DNA of 64,000 nucleotides from Polytrichum commune (GCA_950295325.1 OX485804.1:52142001-52206000); one strand, 5' to 3'. Positions 37,801 through 46,971 are shown, numbered from the stretch's first letter. Numbers and translations: made by a program. Notes: generated by a model not told the origin, from the sequence alone.

Positions 37801-40624
37801 TCCATGTCGATCAAAGAACAATGCAAGTTTATCACTATATTAGATTTGTAAAATTTTCCAATCACGTAGGCCAAGTTTCCAGTGGCGTAGGTTAATTGCC
37901 TAGGACTCATATGCTTGTAGTGCACTGTCATGCATTTGGAGCTAGCCGTCCTGAACTTCGCATGTGTAAATATGATACTTATTGTTGGTTTTAGTTGTCA
38001 TGTTGAGTTTGGGTGTGTGCCTTATACATGATTTTTTCATGAAATTATTCAGCAACGCAACCGTGTTTCGTGGGTGCATGTGCAGACGGAGAATAACGTT
38101 CTGAAAGCAATAATTCTCATCCAAATTCAAACATTTCAGTTTGAATCTTGGTGCAAGTTGTCATAGCAAGGTCCGATTTGACGACTTCTCCAAGTGTTTT
38201 GGATTGAAAGAGAACGGACTACGTAGTGGAATAATAGTATGCTTTGAAACAAGGTTCCTTGGAGTATGTTATATAAGGTGTGCACCTAGCATACATTGTC
38301 GACCTAATGTAGATTTTAGAGTGTCTAGTTACATATCCAAGGCTGAAATGTACGGATGCAAAAGATAAATACTACAGACCATCTACGACTTTCATTTCAA
38401 GAACTCTTACGATATTCCATGACTCCATATCATCACAAACTTAACTACGACAAACTTCTCAGTTGGATATGTTACTTTGGTCATGTAATGTCTCGGTTTT
38501 GTTAACAAACCTCTACATATGTTGAAATGCAAAAAATGCCCCATAATAGGTGTCCTCTCACCTTAGACTTGATGAGCAACGTGTTTAAAATTTTGCTTAG
38601 TGGAGTCACATTACAAAATCATAAAAGCACGAGTGTTTAATAGTCTTGCATACCAGAACGGCTGCATTCGATTGCTTGGTAGGATTGGTGCTGCAGAAGA
38701 AAAGCACACATTGGTTGTGCTCCTCTTCTTCCTACCTCCTCTCGAAGGAGGCGGCCACTCCATCACATATGGATGACACACACATGTGATTAATACAATA
38801 ACATATGTGATTATGATATGTATTATGTGTTATTAAGCCGCGCGCAATTACACGTGCTTTTAGTATAGACTCCCCCTCTCAACATGTAAGTGACACTTCT
38901 ATTCGTATTACGTGCTTGAATGGGGTAAACCCATTTGATCAGTTTTGTTTTAGGGTGAATGTGCTTTCACATAACATTACTCAGCCTCACACCAAGCTTC
39001 GGTGGGGTCATGACTAAGTTATAAATCCTTTTCAAATACATGTTGCTTTGCCACTACTCACATGCACACTCTCAGTACGACTCCTATTCACAATCACAAG
39101 AAAATGTATTTGTCTCAGTCTGAACAATGCAATATGAACAATGGTTTTTTTTTTTCGCCGGTGAAAGTTGCTTGTGTGAACAGTGCTTTTTTTGAACATT
39201 GTTGGCTTGAACAATGTAATATGTGGATAGTGCCAGTTGGCAAGAGGAATATGTGAATGATGTTGGCTTGGATTGGCAAGCAAACGCACAGTGCTTGTTG
39301 AGTGATGTTATGTATACACTTCAACGGTTTATTGTTGATGTTTGTTTTCGTTTATTTCTCTAAGCAAGTACACATGGAAACCACAAATTCATGAATTTTC
39401 ATATACATAAAGTACACGTGCCTAAACCAAACACAACAATAATTTGGGTACCTATATTTGAGTGGTATGTGGGTAGGTGTGGAACTAAGAACTGGCACCA
39501 AAGAGACATGTGTTCAAAAGAGATCGGACTACATGCTCAAAACATATCAACCATTCTAAGCTCAATAGTGAACATGATTGGGGAGACCTATATGACCACT
39601 AAAATGAGCACAAGAGTCTTATTTTTGATAGTGAATAAGAATCATATTCATACCAGCTCCAAGATTTACGAAGCAAATTGGTCACATGCACGATATGGAT
39701 TTGCTAATCATCTTGCACTAATTGTGTGTTCCATAGCCTACGATAAGTGGGTGCAGAGAGAAAAGTGTCCATCTTATCCACGTCTACCTTGCATCTAATT
39801 TGGACGTATGGCTGACTCACATGACTGAAGCCAATTGTCTGAATGGAAGTGTATATAGGTGGTGTATTTACCCCTTTAAACAAAACACATTTTTCTTGTG
39901 GACTTGGCACATCTAAATGCACTTCCTGTGAATACTTACTGTTTGTGGTCCAATGCTTGAGCTTTTCTTACGAATTTGGGTAGCCAGAAGCTGACAGAAG
40001 CGCTAACCTTAAGGAGCCCATGAAGTTTCCAACAAAAGCGGTACGTGCATGCAAGATTCAGAGGTCCAAAGTCGGCAAAAAATGGCTCGTATACCTGCAC
40101 ACGATACAAATGCTGAGTTTTTTTTTAATTTTTTTTTTTTAAGAGTTTGGGCTACTGGAGGCTGATATATAAGGTCAAAGGATCATCACTATGGCTGAGA
40201 GTGGTATTCAGTAGGACCCAGAACGACAAATTTCTCAAGTTCATTGAAAAATGCTCGCAAAATTTAACCTAGGTGTATTACGGCCATCTGTTTGCAAGTA
40301 GTTGACTCATTTAGTTGACTCCAGAGATTGGTGGAGAAATGAGCAGCAGATGCATCAAAAGTTAGGATGGTCTTCCATACAGAAAGCGAGTATACATGAA
40401 TTCAGGGATTGAATTTTATTTGGGAGTTTGGGAGGCAGAGCATTAGCTAGAATTCTCACTAGCTCATCATCAATACTGAAGGTTTTTGCAGGCTTCGGGA
40501 GTCCCTGAAGTGTAGCAGAGTCTTCGGGCCGTGAGAGAGGTGCAAAATAGAGCTTCTCTTTTATGATCTCACTCAATTGTGCTGTCTCTTTCTTCTCCTC
40601 TTCCTCACATGAACCAATTCCCAT
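25611..40624 (-). CDS. CDC14: CDC14-family dual-specificity protein phosphatase
   Basis: Twelve exons on the minus strand: 40624-40460, 40094-40008, 37955-37866, 37598-37455, 35430-35353, 34228-34151, 33670-33617, 30855-30752, 29321-29243, 28965-28894, 28183-28091 and 25826-25611. Every junction has GT/AG and keeps frame, giving 419 codons and a stop. A stop lies a few codons upstream of the ATG in the same frame. Family landmarks in order: LYFAPLSRP and [20 protein letters not shown] (about 25-70), [10 protein letters not shown] (4th exon), [26 protein letters not shown], general-acid loop YFPDGS (Asp265), P-loop HCKAGLGRTG (Cys292, Arg298), then [15 protein letters not shown]. These are diagnostic of CDC14, which removes phosphate from CDK-type Ser-Pro sites and acts in mitotic exit, cytokinesis and at centrosomes or basal bodies. 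The tail after residue 348 is Ser/Thr/Gln-rich and shorter than in animals; a longer 3' end is possible. No coding lesion was seen. Confidence 0.93.
26055..26232. mobile_element. Hairpin-forming repeat in CDC14 intron 11
   Basis: Arms CATAACATTATCCATATCC and the complement of GGATTTTAATAATGTTATG face each other, with a second inner hairpin around GGATATTTCTCACATT. The left 100 bp matches the foreign segment of the chimeric MITE at 17823-18280. Confidence 0.5.
26716..27030. mobile_element. Inverted-repeat element with perfect 26 bp arms
   Basis: Identical inverted arms at 26716-26741 and 27005-27030, reading AAGGTAGAGGGGCACATTCC onward. A TA could be the flanking duplication, which would suggest a Tc1/mariner-like MITE, but the boundary is ambiguous. 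In CDC14 intron 11, next to the 5S-derived fragment. Confidence 0.6.
27137..27225 (-). pseudogene. 5S rRNA-derived fragment
   Basis: On the minus strand the sequence follows 5S rRNA from GGAACTACGAGGTCAAGC (compare GAACTCCGAAGTTAAGC) through AATAGTACTTGGATGGGTGACC (split here as AATAGTACTTGG then ATGGGTGACC). This covers the A-box and C-box regions of the internal RNA polymerase III promoter. Mismatches are scattered and the first ~40 bases are not conserved, so it is not a working 5S gene. It may be a pseudogene or the head of a 5S-type SINE. Confidence 0.7.
28091..28183 (-). CDS. CDC14: CDC14 exon 11
   Basis: 93 bp, acceptor TTTGCAG, donor CTT|GTGAGT. Encodes [21 protein letters not shown], the conserved C-terminal edge of the catalytic domain. 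Confidence 0.96.
28894..28965 (-). CDS. CDC14: CDC14 exon 10, rest of the P-loop
   Basis: 72 bp, acceptor GCATAG, donor GAG|GTAAAG. Encodes [20 protein letters not shown], completing the HCxAGxGRTG signature across the junction. Confidence 0.96.
29057..29208. mobile_element. CACTA-type MITE in CDC14 intron 9
   Basis: Ends CACCATGGGAATCACGG and the complement of CACTATAGGAATCACAG; flanks AAA at 29054-29056 and 29209-29211. Same family as 3788-3923. It ends only 35 bp from exon 9's donor. Confidence 0.75.
29243..29321 (-). CDS. CDC14: CDC14 exon 9, ends in the catalytic HCK
   Basis: 79 bp, acceptor GTGCAG, donor AAA|GTATGA. Encodes [15 protein letters not shown] and LAVHCK, with the nucleophilic cysteine (residue 292) next to last. 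Confidence 0.95.
30246..30651. mobile_element. hAT-type MITE in CDC14 intron 8
   Basis: Termini CACGGGGGGATCACTCC and the complement of CACGGGGAGGTCACTTC, with arms of about 40 bp. The flanking 8 bp duplication ATTGTAAC is perfect at 30238-30245 and 30652-30659, which identifies hAT. It sits 100 bp from exon 8. Confidence 0.9.
30752..30855 (-). CDS. CDC14: CDC14 exon 8
   Basis: 104 bp, acceptor GGCAG, donor CAG|GTGCTT. Encodes [27 protein letters not shown] and two bases of the following Ser codon; contains the general-acid aspartate. Confidence 0.95.
32028..32519. mobile_element. Harbinger-like MITE, family A, in CDC14 intron 7
   Basis: Left end CGGCCACTTCACACATGAG, right end the complement of GGGCCCCTTCACACACGAG, flanked by TAA at 32025-32027 and 32520-32522. 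492 bp, aligned over its length with the inverse of 15435-15935. Confidence 0.85.
32792..33376 (+). mobile_element. pogo-like element with transposase remnant
   Basis: Termini CAGTCCACCCTCTATAAATG and the complement of CAGTCTACCCTCTGTAAATG, flanked by TA on each side (32790-32791, 33377-33378). CAGT ends with a TA duplication are typical of the pogo branch of Tc1/mariner. A 71-codon frame at 32954-33169 ([14 protein letters not shown].. [11 protein letters not shown]) resembles the C-terminal tail of pogo/Tigger transposases in pattern; the DDE core is absent. It lies in CDC14 intron 7. Confidence 0.75.
33617..33670 (-). CDS. CDC14: CDC14 micro-exon 7
   Basis: 54 bp, 18 codons, acceptor TTGCAG, donor CGG|GTTTGT. 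Encodes [18 protein letters not shown], equivalent to the P-E-x-Y-x-x-Y-F stretch before the catalytic strand. It is too short to stand out as an open frame and was found by needing the segment between exons 6 and 8. Confidence 0.92.
33790..33875. mobile_element. Fragment of the long-arm repeat family
   Basis: AATCAAACACCTATGTTTG and GGACAAACACCATAGAGAC match, inverted, the fragment at 62385-62520 in the LRRC46-like gene. In CDC14 intron 6. Confidence 0.5.
34151..34228 (-). CDS. CDC14: CDC14 exon 6
   Basis: 26 codons, acceptor TGTAG. Encodes [20 protein letters not shown], where the second, catalytic domain begins. Donor GAG|GTCCTC is non-optimal but keeps phase 0 with exon 7. Confidence 0.92.
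35353..35430 (-). CDS. CDC14: CDC14 exon 5
   Basis: 26 codons, acceptor TTGCAG, donor CAA|GTAAAT. Encodes [17 protein letters not shown], matching the F-D-F-x-x-F-(D/N)-x-x-E-Y-E block of the family. Confidence 0.95.
35774..36418. mobile_element. Fold-back Mutator-like element in CDC14 intron 4
   Basis: Two arms of about 300 bp (35774-36070 and 36130-36418) are imperfect inverted copies, sharing words such as CTTGCATTCTTGAAGAC with the element at 52474-54046. It has almost no spacer, unlike that element. Its left end abuts long G and C homopolymer runs (35702-35762). A target duplication was not resolved. Confidence 0.7.
37029..37354. mobile_element. Harbinger-like MITE, family B copy 2
   Basis: Ends GGGTGGGTTGACATTAG and the complement of GGGTGGGTTTTCATTAG; flanks AAA at 37026-37028 and 37355-37357. 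Interior aligns with 10821-11113. It lies in CDC14 intron 4, 100 bp from exon 4. Confidence 0.7.
37455..37598 (-). CDS. CDC14: CDC14 exon 4
   Basis: 48 codons, acceptor TTTTCAG, donor AAG|GTACAC. Encodes [20 protein letters not shown] and the LPVFDCIK helix, a clear match to CDC14. Confidence 0.95.
37866..37955 (-). CDS. CDC14: CDC14 exon 3
   Basis: 30 codons between acceptor GCGAAG and donor TAC|GTGATT. Contains the TVHY motif matching the IVHY of CDC14, then a segment ([16 protein letters not shown]) that diverges from the KRANAAFLI expected and is about three residues longer. A competing acceptor 6 bp in would shift the frame into a stop. Part of the exon shares a 23 bp word with DNA near 25551. 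Confidence 0.78.
39420..39780. mobile_element. One arm of the long-arm repeat family in CDC14 intron 2
   Basis: Inverted relative to 63140-63440 and to the left arm of 22085-22620, sharing CTATATTTGAGTGGT, CTCAATAGTGAACATG and the TATTCATACCAGCTCC region. A 135-codon plus-strand frame overlapping it is a by-product. Confidence 0.6.
40008..40094 (-). CDS. CDC14: CDC14 exon 2
   Basis: 29 codons, phase 0 at both ends, acceptor TGCAG, donor AAG|GTTAGC. Encodes the family-defining block [15 protein letters not shown]. Confidence 0.95.
40460..40624 (-). CDS. CDC14: CDC14 exon 1
   Basis: 55 codons from ATG to DDEL, with donor CTA|GTGAGA. It encodes an acidic N-terminus (EEEEKKE) and the conserved [10 protein letters not shown] start of the N-terminal phosphatase-like domain. 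Confidence 0.9.
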
Positions 40625-40671
40625 TGCTCTTGGGCTCGAATTTTTTTACTTTGCGTTCATGAACTCATACA

Positions 40672-41385
40672 ACATCACGTCGTCGTCGTCGATCAACCGC
40701 GTCGGTTATACATGTACACTCGTTTGCGGTGCCTTAATTAACCTGAATTCAATCTTCTGCAGAGATTCATTGGAATTACTTGATGAAACCACTATAAAAT
40801 ATTCGACTCTTCCTTACGTGGTGAATGTTGTAGCGTATGTGAGCCCGGCAGCAGCAACGTTGTTGACCATCAGGGGCCACTGATTTGTACACAATCAAAA
40901 CCTGATTTTTTCGGCTGATAAATGCAACCTCACGTTGTCGAATCACGTAGGGAATACATCCAGACTCGTTTGCGGTGCCTTTGAATCTGATACTCTGCAG
41001 AGATCCATTGTAATTGCTGAGATCAATATAAAATACTCAACTTCTTCTCATGTGATGAATGCAAAATTTGCCGCTGATAAACACAAGTTCACGTTGTCGA
41101 ATCACGTAGGGAATACATCCAGACTCGTTTGCGGTGCCTTTGAATCTGATACTCTGCAGAGTTTCATTGTAATTGCTTGATGAGATCGATATAAAATACC
41201 CAACCTCTTCTCATGTGATGAATGTAAATTTGCCGCTGATAAACACAACTTCACATTGTCGAATCACGTAGGGAGTACATCCAGACTCGTTTGCAGTGCC
41301 TTTGAATCTGATACTCTGCAGAGATCCATTGTAATTGCTTGATGAGATCAATATAAAATACTCAACAACTTCTCATGAGATGAAT
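40672..41385. repeat. Tandem ~160 bp repeats upstream of CDC14
   Basis: Three close units start near 40911, 41069 and 41231. Each contains TCGAATCACGTAGGG, ATACATCCAGACTCG, TTTGCGGTGCC, TCTGATACTCTGCAGAG and ATATAAAATACTC. A more diverged unit lies at 40672-40830. The block starts within 50 bp of the CDC14 ATG on the upstream side. The phrase GTTGTTGACCATCAGGGG recurs at both ends (40858 and 41386), so a longer segment was duplicated too. Part is open on the plus strand, which accounts for the repeated frame LVCGAFESDTLQ. Confidence 0.88.
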
Positions 41386-41635
41386 GTTGTTGGCCATCAG
41401 GGGCACTAATTTGTGCACAATTGAAACCCGGAATTTGCGATTACGGTATCTTCTGGATCCCTGGAGGCATCTTCCCAAATCGTTCGTTGAAATATTTCCA
41501 GACACGCTTACCCTACACAAAGTAGAGGAACTTGAAAACGGGACGAAACGCTTCGGACGGAATTTCTGGACATTAATAATCCTGTGCGAAATAGGCAGGC
41601 GTGAACAATTCTTTTGCAACCCTAGCTCTTCGATC

Positions 41636-42480
41636 AGAGAGTCAAAGTTCCACGATGTTGGGTTCGTACCAGTGATGCGAAACCCAAGGGTTGGGTTGAG
41701 TACTTCAGGTGGTCTCTTTAGCACCCACATTGATTGTGATGTCACATGGCTAGTGAACGAGACTAGAACCCCGTGACTTGGAAAGGACGGGTCTAGACTC
41801 ATCTAGAGATTCATATATATACACACATATACATACATATATATATATATATATACACACACATTTTAAAGTTACGTTTGTTAGTGGGAATGAGGATTAT
41901 GGGTTATTTTTCGTCTTCCGGGTCCCTCGGCAACCGGTTTGAGTCCAAACCCACACCTTCTCACATGAACATCATGTGCGATCGCATGTGGATGGGGAAA
42001 AGAACCGTGTCCTTTCGCAACCATGGATGGTAACCATTCACATGTGCAAAGTCCAAGGTAATAGAGTACACACACATGTGGAAGCTTCATAAGTACCCTT
42101 TCAAGTCCAATCTAATCGGTTCTATCACGTTGGGTCGTTGCCACCCTCTCGGTCTTCATAAAAGTCAATGTTCCAAGATGTTGGGTTTGAACCCGTTCAT
42201 GTGACACAACCAATGGTTGGATCAAGTCCTTCATGGTGTCTCCTCAATGCATTGTCATGTCAAGTGGCAAGTAAAATAAACTAGAATTCCACGACTTGGG
42301 AATGACTATCTACTTTATCTAGAGATTGATATCTATTTACGTTTGTTAGTGTTTTGGAGACTTTAAGATTGGTATTTCCTTTTGGGTTTCCTCAGTAACC
42401 TATTTGACTTCACCCTGCCATCTCACTTGAGAATTACAATAACCATATGTGCATGACACTTGACATGTCATGTCACATCC
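41636..42480. repeat. Diverged tandem duplication
   Basis: The segment 41636-42000 and the segment 42164-42440 share order and words: AAAGTTCCACGATGTTGGG / AATGTTCCAAGATGTTGGG, CCACGACTTGG, ATCTAGAGATT and TACGTTTGTTAGTG. The first copy has gained a TA-rich microsatellite (41812-41866). No gene was recognised in either; the first copy is open on both strands by accident. Confidence 0.75.
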
Positions 42481-42939
42481 ATTGCAACCATTCACACCAG
42501 GATCTACACACCCACTTTTAGGATTCAATATACATGAGATTTAGGAATCATTTGCAAATATAAGGTGTTTTAAAACTAAACATGTATTTTAGTTGGGGGG
42601 GGGGGGGATCGCATTGTGACCGGGTACACCTGGATTCACAAATTTCGATTCAAGTGTGGATTATCAAAATTTCAGCAGAGATTTGGTCCATCAAAAAGCT
42701 GAGGAAGACCCTACTCGCAATATTGCTGCAAGATACACATGCCAAGGCTATAGAAAGAAACGCAAAGAAATTAGGACTTGAAAGTTCTGGAATTTTGCAC
42801 ACATTTACCAACACAAATGAGATCAGTATAAGATAATGGAAATCAAACTCCGATTTAGTTTTGATTGGAGGGGTCCAACAAGTGGACCCCAAGAAAAGTG
42901 GGGATTCAAGCCCAGAAGGGCGAATCCCACAAAAAATAA

Positions 42940-45858
42940 CCAGTTCACCTGAAACAACCCACTTACACCAAGTCAGCAAAGTACAAGGAAGAACTTGAAG
43001 CAAACAAAGGTTTAGAGAAGAGAGCTTACCATGCCACCTCAGATGCCAGATGGGCAGAAAAGCCAGCTCGGCAGCAAGATCAAGAACCCACAAGCTTAGG
43101 GTTGAAAGCTCGGAGACTGTCCAAAGACACTTCTCTTTCAGCTGAAGCTCGAACGGTTGCAGCAGTTACCTCGCCGCCCTTAGCAACTGTCTCCCAGCTA
43201 ACCGAATTTCCAATAACAATAGCTCTTGTCACTGAAGGAGTATCCACAGGGAAGCTGGTTTCAAAACGAGATGAGGCTTTGGGTCTGATTGAATCAAGAG
43301 CACTCAAGGCTCTTACCTCCATCAAGTTCAGCACAGAGGATAAGGAATTGTACCCACCATTGTGCAAACAACACATTTGGCAGCAGGTGCTCATTCGAAC
43401 GGTTATCCAAGCGGCCAAGCTACTGAAAGATTTTCCGAGCTTCAAGCTGATGCACGGATTGGTACCATATACACCCATGGAGTCGTTTGCTTTCCACATG
43501 GATGCGGCTTACAAAAGCACTCAGTTCAGCAAGGAGGAGCTGACATTTTTACGTAAGCTAAGACTGGGGGAGTTCTTGTGCGATGTACCATGGGGAGTTG
43601 TGCATCCAGTCAGAGCAGCGGAGGCTATCAACACACTCCAAGAGGACACTCTGAAGGTCAGCCTTAAAGGTGAGACTTTACCTCTGTTTTCTGAAGACTG
43701 GAGGGAATTGTTTCGGAACATTTTCCATTTATCACCCAAAGGAGAGAGTAAGGGGGAGACCTGGCAGTTACATGAACTCTTCCCCTCTCTTAAGGTCATA
43801 CAGAAGGGACAGGTCACGGTAAAGGTAAGTGACTGTCAAATGGCGGGTTCCAAAAGGCCATTGCGGCTTCTCAGCTCGTTTTTCTGCCTCAACACAACAG
43901 GCCAGTATAGCATCGCCATACATTTTGCTAAACTCATATTGGCAGCTGTCAATGGGCAAGCGGTGGACTGGCCCCTAGAATTTTTGGACGAGCTTAAGGC
44001 TGAGGTGATCACCCTGCATCGACAACAACAAGAAGACAAGGCCAAGGTAATCAAAACGGCCATTGGGCCGCACCTGACCTTGCTGATTGATGACGCAAAC
44101 TTTTTGGGCAGTCAAGAGAGGAAGGCAGCAGGATTCGGCACCCCAGCAGGGTTGTCCATGGCAGAACGAGCACCCCCACCCCGGAAACGCAAGATGGAAG
44201 AGGAATCCGGCTCAGGGAAGTTAGACATTGTCACCCGAGTCACCCCACACCCCAAACAAACCATTAGTAGCGGAACCCAGAGTGTTCAGGGCACGACCTC
44301 GGGAGAAAAACCTCAGAAGTGCCGAATAATTCACTCAGCAGAGAAGTGGCAGGTACCAGATAGCACATCCAACATGGTCAACCAGATTTGTTTCACCCAT
44401 CGCAGATTGGAGAAATTGCTCACTACCTTTACAAGTCAAGCAGGGCCGGAATTCGTCAAGAGAATGGATGACGAATTTCAGCAACTACAGGTTGAGGCTA
44501 ACCAGCATTACAACCAGAATTTGAGGTTGAAAGAGCCTCTAACTACAAATGAGCACGCAGTGGAGAAAGGCTTACTGCACACGGAAATTAGCAAACTCAA
44601 AAAGGAGTTAGCCACCCTTAATGAGGGATATGCAGATCAGGTCGAGATGGTTTTTGAGTTACAGGACCAATTGTCTGCATCAGAAGGCATGGTGGCTTCT
44701 CTCACAGAAGAGAAGCGGTCCCAACAAGAACAATATGACCAGATGACAAGAGAGGTGGCCAAACATAGTCACGAATTTGAAACCATAAAGAAGGAATTAC
44801 TGGATACCCAGCAAAGACTGACGGCTTTGCAAGCCGAGCACGACCAGCAAGCCATCAATTTGGCGACACTTGAAGAAGAACTTAATCAAACCCTGAAAGC
44901 TTCCTACAACACCAGCCCGGTTACACCCAGGTCGGAGGAGGCAACACCGCAGGCCAGCGGGAGCATCACACAAACATGCACATCGGCACTTTATTCTCTG
45001 ATTGAAGAAGTGATGAACCCGGCAGAGTCCCATAAATGCTCAGTCACCGAGTTGCAACAGGAGCTTCGTTACATTACCAGGGAAAGGGACGAGTTGTAGG
45101 TGATGGTGGAGAGGATCTTTGAGAGTCTTCCAAATCCAAATGCGGACACCCTCCCCAATGATCTCAGCCCCACAGATATTCCCAGGACATGCATTTCACC
45201 AAGAGCAATCATCTACCAGCAGCTGATCACAAACATTCCTCCCTTCAAAACCATAATGCAGGCTTACCATGCTCTGAAGGGACTTAACCTATTGATCAGT
45301 CAGGTACCTCTCCTTAAAACCGGTGTCACTCTCTCCAAGCCACAATTTGAGCAGATCTGGTCCAATGCGGACGCCACAACAAGAGACACCCTTGCATTCA
45401 TGTGGGTCAAGGGTGAGATAAAGTTACCAACATGGATTATGGAGGTGGTAACAGGCTCTCCGCCGTTTTACATCGGCCGATTCGTGCTGCGCACCCTTAG
45501 TTTCATTAGCCACCACCATTCAGAGTACTACAATCACACTCCTGTCACCAGATTGCCAACCCTGAAACCCTACCCTAGCAACTTGTATCACCAGATTAAG
45601 GAGGCAATCAAAAATCAGCCCATCACCTTCAACCAGGCTCTCAAGACACTCACAACAGAGGATACCACTATTTGTTATGAGGCAGTGCAACAATTCACCT
45701 GGCTGCGGGAAAGGCACCCAAATCGATTACCAGGCCCCTACACATTATCCCAGATCAAAGAGTATGTGCTGCGAGTAATCAGGGAGAAAGAGACCACCAT
45801 TTCCACCAAGAGGTTCGGCACACCAAATCCTCGAACCATATTGCAGCTTGATCAGTGA
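42940..45858 (+). CDS. gag-like ORF of an LTR-type element, one in-frame UAG
   Basis: One frame is open from a TAA at 42937 to TGA at 45856, apart from a single TAG at 45097-45099; 719 codons lie before it and 252 after. No ATG occurs in the first 170 codons, so the start must be spliced in, non-AUG or lost. Translation gives an N-terminal globular region (FSEDWRELFRNIFHLSP, SFFCLNTTGQYSIAIHF, AVDWPLEFLDELKAE, IGPHLTLLIDDANF), a basic NLS-like PPPRKRKME, and a long coiled coil (about residues 430-610 counted from 43102). After the TAG comes a second globular block (YQQLITNIPPFKTIM, PLLKTGVTLSKPQFEQIW, QFTWLRERHP). No protease, RT, RNase H or integrase is present. The layout recalls gag-only LARD-like plant retroelements; assignment rests mainly on the polypurine tract and LTR-like sequence downstream. 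Codon-like structure continues smoothly across the TAG. Confidence 0.6.
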
Positions 45859-45883
45859 AGAGCATGAGGACATGCTCTTTTCC

Positions 45884-45900
45884 GGGGGAGGAGGATAAAA
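45884..45900 (+). promoter_or_regulatory. Putative polypurine tract
   Basis: GGGGGAGGAGGATAAAA directly precedes TGTGGACC, where a 3' LTR would start with TG. A small hairpin (GAGCATGAGGACATGCTC) lies between the ORF stop and this tract. Confidence 0.55.
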
Positions 45901-46643
45901 TGTGGACCCCCAAACTGTCATGTGTGATCGGAGAAAAGACCTCAAGACAAACATGGATCCAGGAGCAAAGAGCATTGAAGGTTGAAGGATTTCGGAGACA
46001 GGGTAGCAGCAGAACCAGAGAGAGGCCGAGAGAGAGAGAGCCGTTCGGACTAAAGGCCGCGAGACCGACGGAGAGCCGGCACAGGAGCTTAGGGCCCAAC
46101 ACGTGGCGTAAAGGGGAGCTGCGGGGCCTTCAGGTAGAAGACCAAGAGACCGAGGAGCGGGAAGGCCAACAGGAAGCTGAGAAGACTGAGGGACCGACCG
46201 CAATTTTAAGGCCACCGAGAGCGGATTAGGGCACGGGGCCACCTCACCGAGCCACCTCACCAATTAGTAGATAGGTTAGTGAGCAAAGTAGTAAACACCT
46301 AGGACAAAGGGGGATGGAAAGACATACCCGAGGGGGATGAAATCCCTTCGGATGAACCTAAACTACCCATTTCATTTTAATGAACTTATGCAATGAGAAT
46401 GAATGGATGGGTGCAATGCGGATGAATGGATGAAGGGGGGGTTGTAACTACCAATGGCACATCTAGGCGGTTAGAACATGCCCGTATGTACTTCATGGGT
46501 AGATCTAATTTAAGCACGTGTTAGTCTAATTATAGATCGACAGGGCTGAATTTAGACTGTATGAACCTTCAGGGCTAAAATTAGTAAATACAGACATTTA
46601 AAGACCTAACCGCCACATCTTAGATTACCCTAAATTCGAAGCC

Positions 46644-46651
46644 TATATAAA
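46644..46651 (+). promoter_or_regulatory. TATA box
   Basis: TATATAAA in the context GCCTATATAAAGGGGCC, a near-ideal plant TATA element, ahead of the hairpin array; fits a Pol II start around 46675-46685. Confidence 0.6.
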
Positions 46652-46734
46652 GGGGCCACATATGGCACCTAATTCACCTCATTCAACGCAAGCAACTCGA
46701 GGTGGCGGGCTAGAAGACCGGTGGCCTACGAACT

Positions 46735-46971
46735 TTAAAGGATTGAAATATATCCTCGCGCTCGAAGACTAAAGGATTGAAATATATCCTCGCGCTTGAA
46801 TACTAAAGGATTGAAACATATCCTCGCGGAGTTTTAAGGATGGAAATATATCCTCGCGGAGCTTTAAGAATTGAAACATATCCTCGCGGAGTTTTAAGGA
46901 TGGAAATATATCCTCGCGGAGTTTAAAGGTTTGAAATACAACCTCGGACTTGGATTGAAATATATCCAAGT
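46735..46971 (+). repeat. Array of ~30 bp self-complementary units
   Basis: About eight units of the form AAGGATTGAAATATATCCTC plus GCG. Each contains AGGAT and ATCCT separated by a short AT-rich loop, so each can fold on its own. The array is immediately downstream of the TATA box and would lie in the 5' leader of a transcript. Confidence 0.85.

Noticed and set aside
39391-39798. 135-codon plus-strand open frame
   Set aside because: It coincides with an arm of the long-arm repeat family and has no domain; copies of the repeat do not keep the frame.
41362-41802. Frames of 130-146 codons open on both strands
   Set aside because: Both strands are open at once in a duplicated repeat and no domain is visible.
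45779-46263. Open frames over the start of the LTR-like region
   Set aside because: Purine-rich low complexity (GAGAGA tracts) gives chance frames on both strands.
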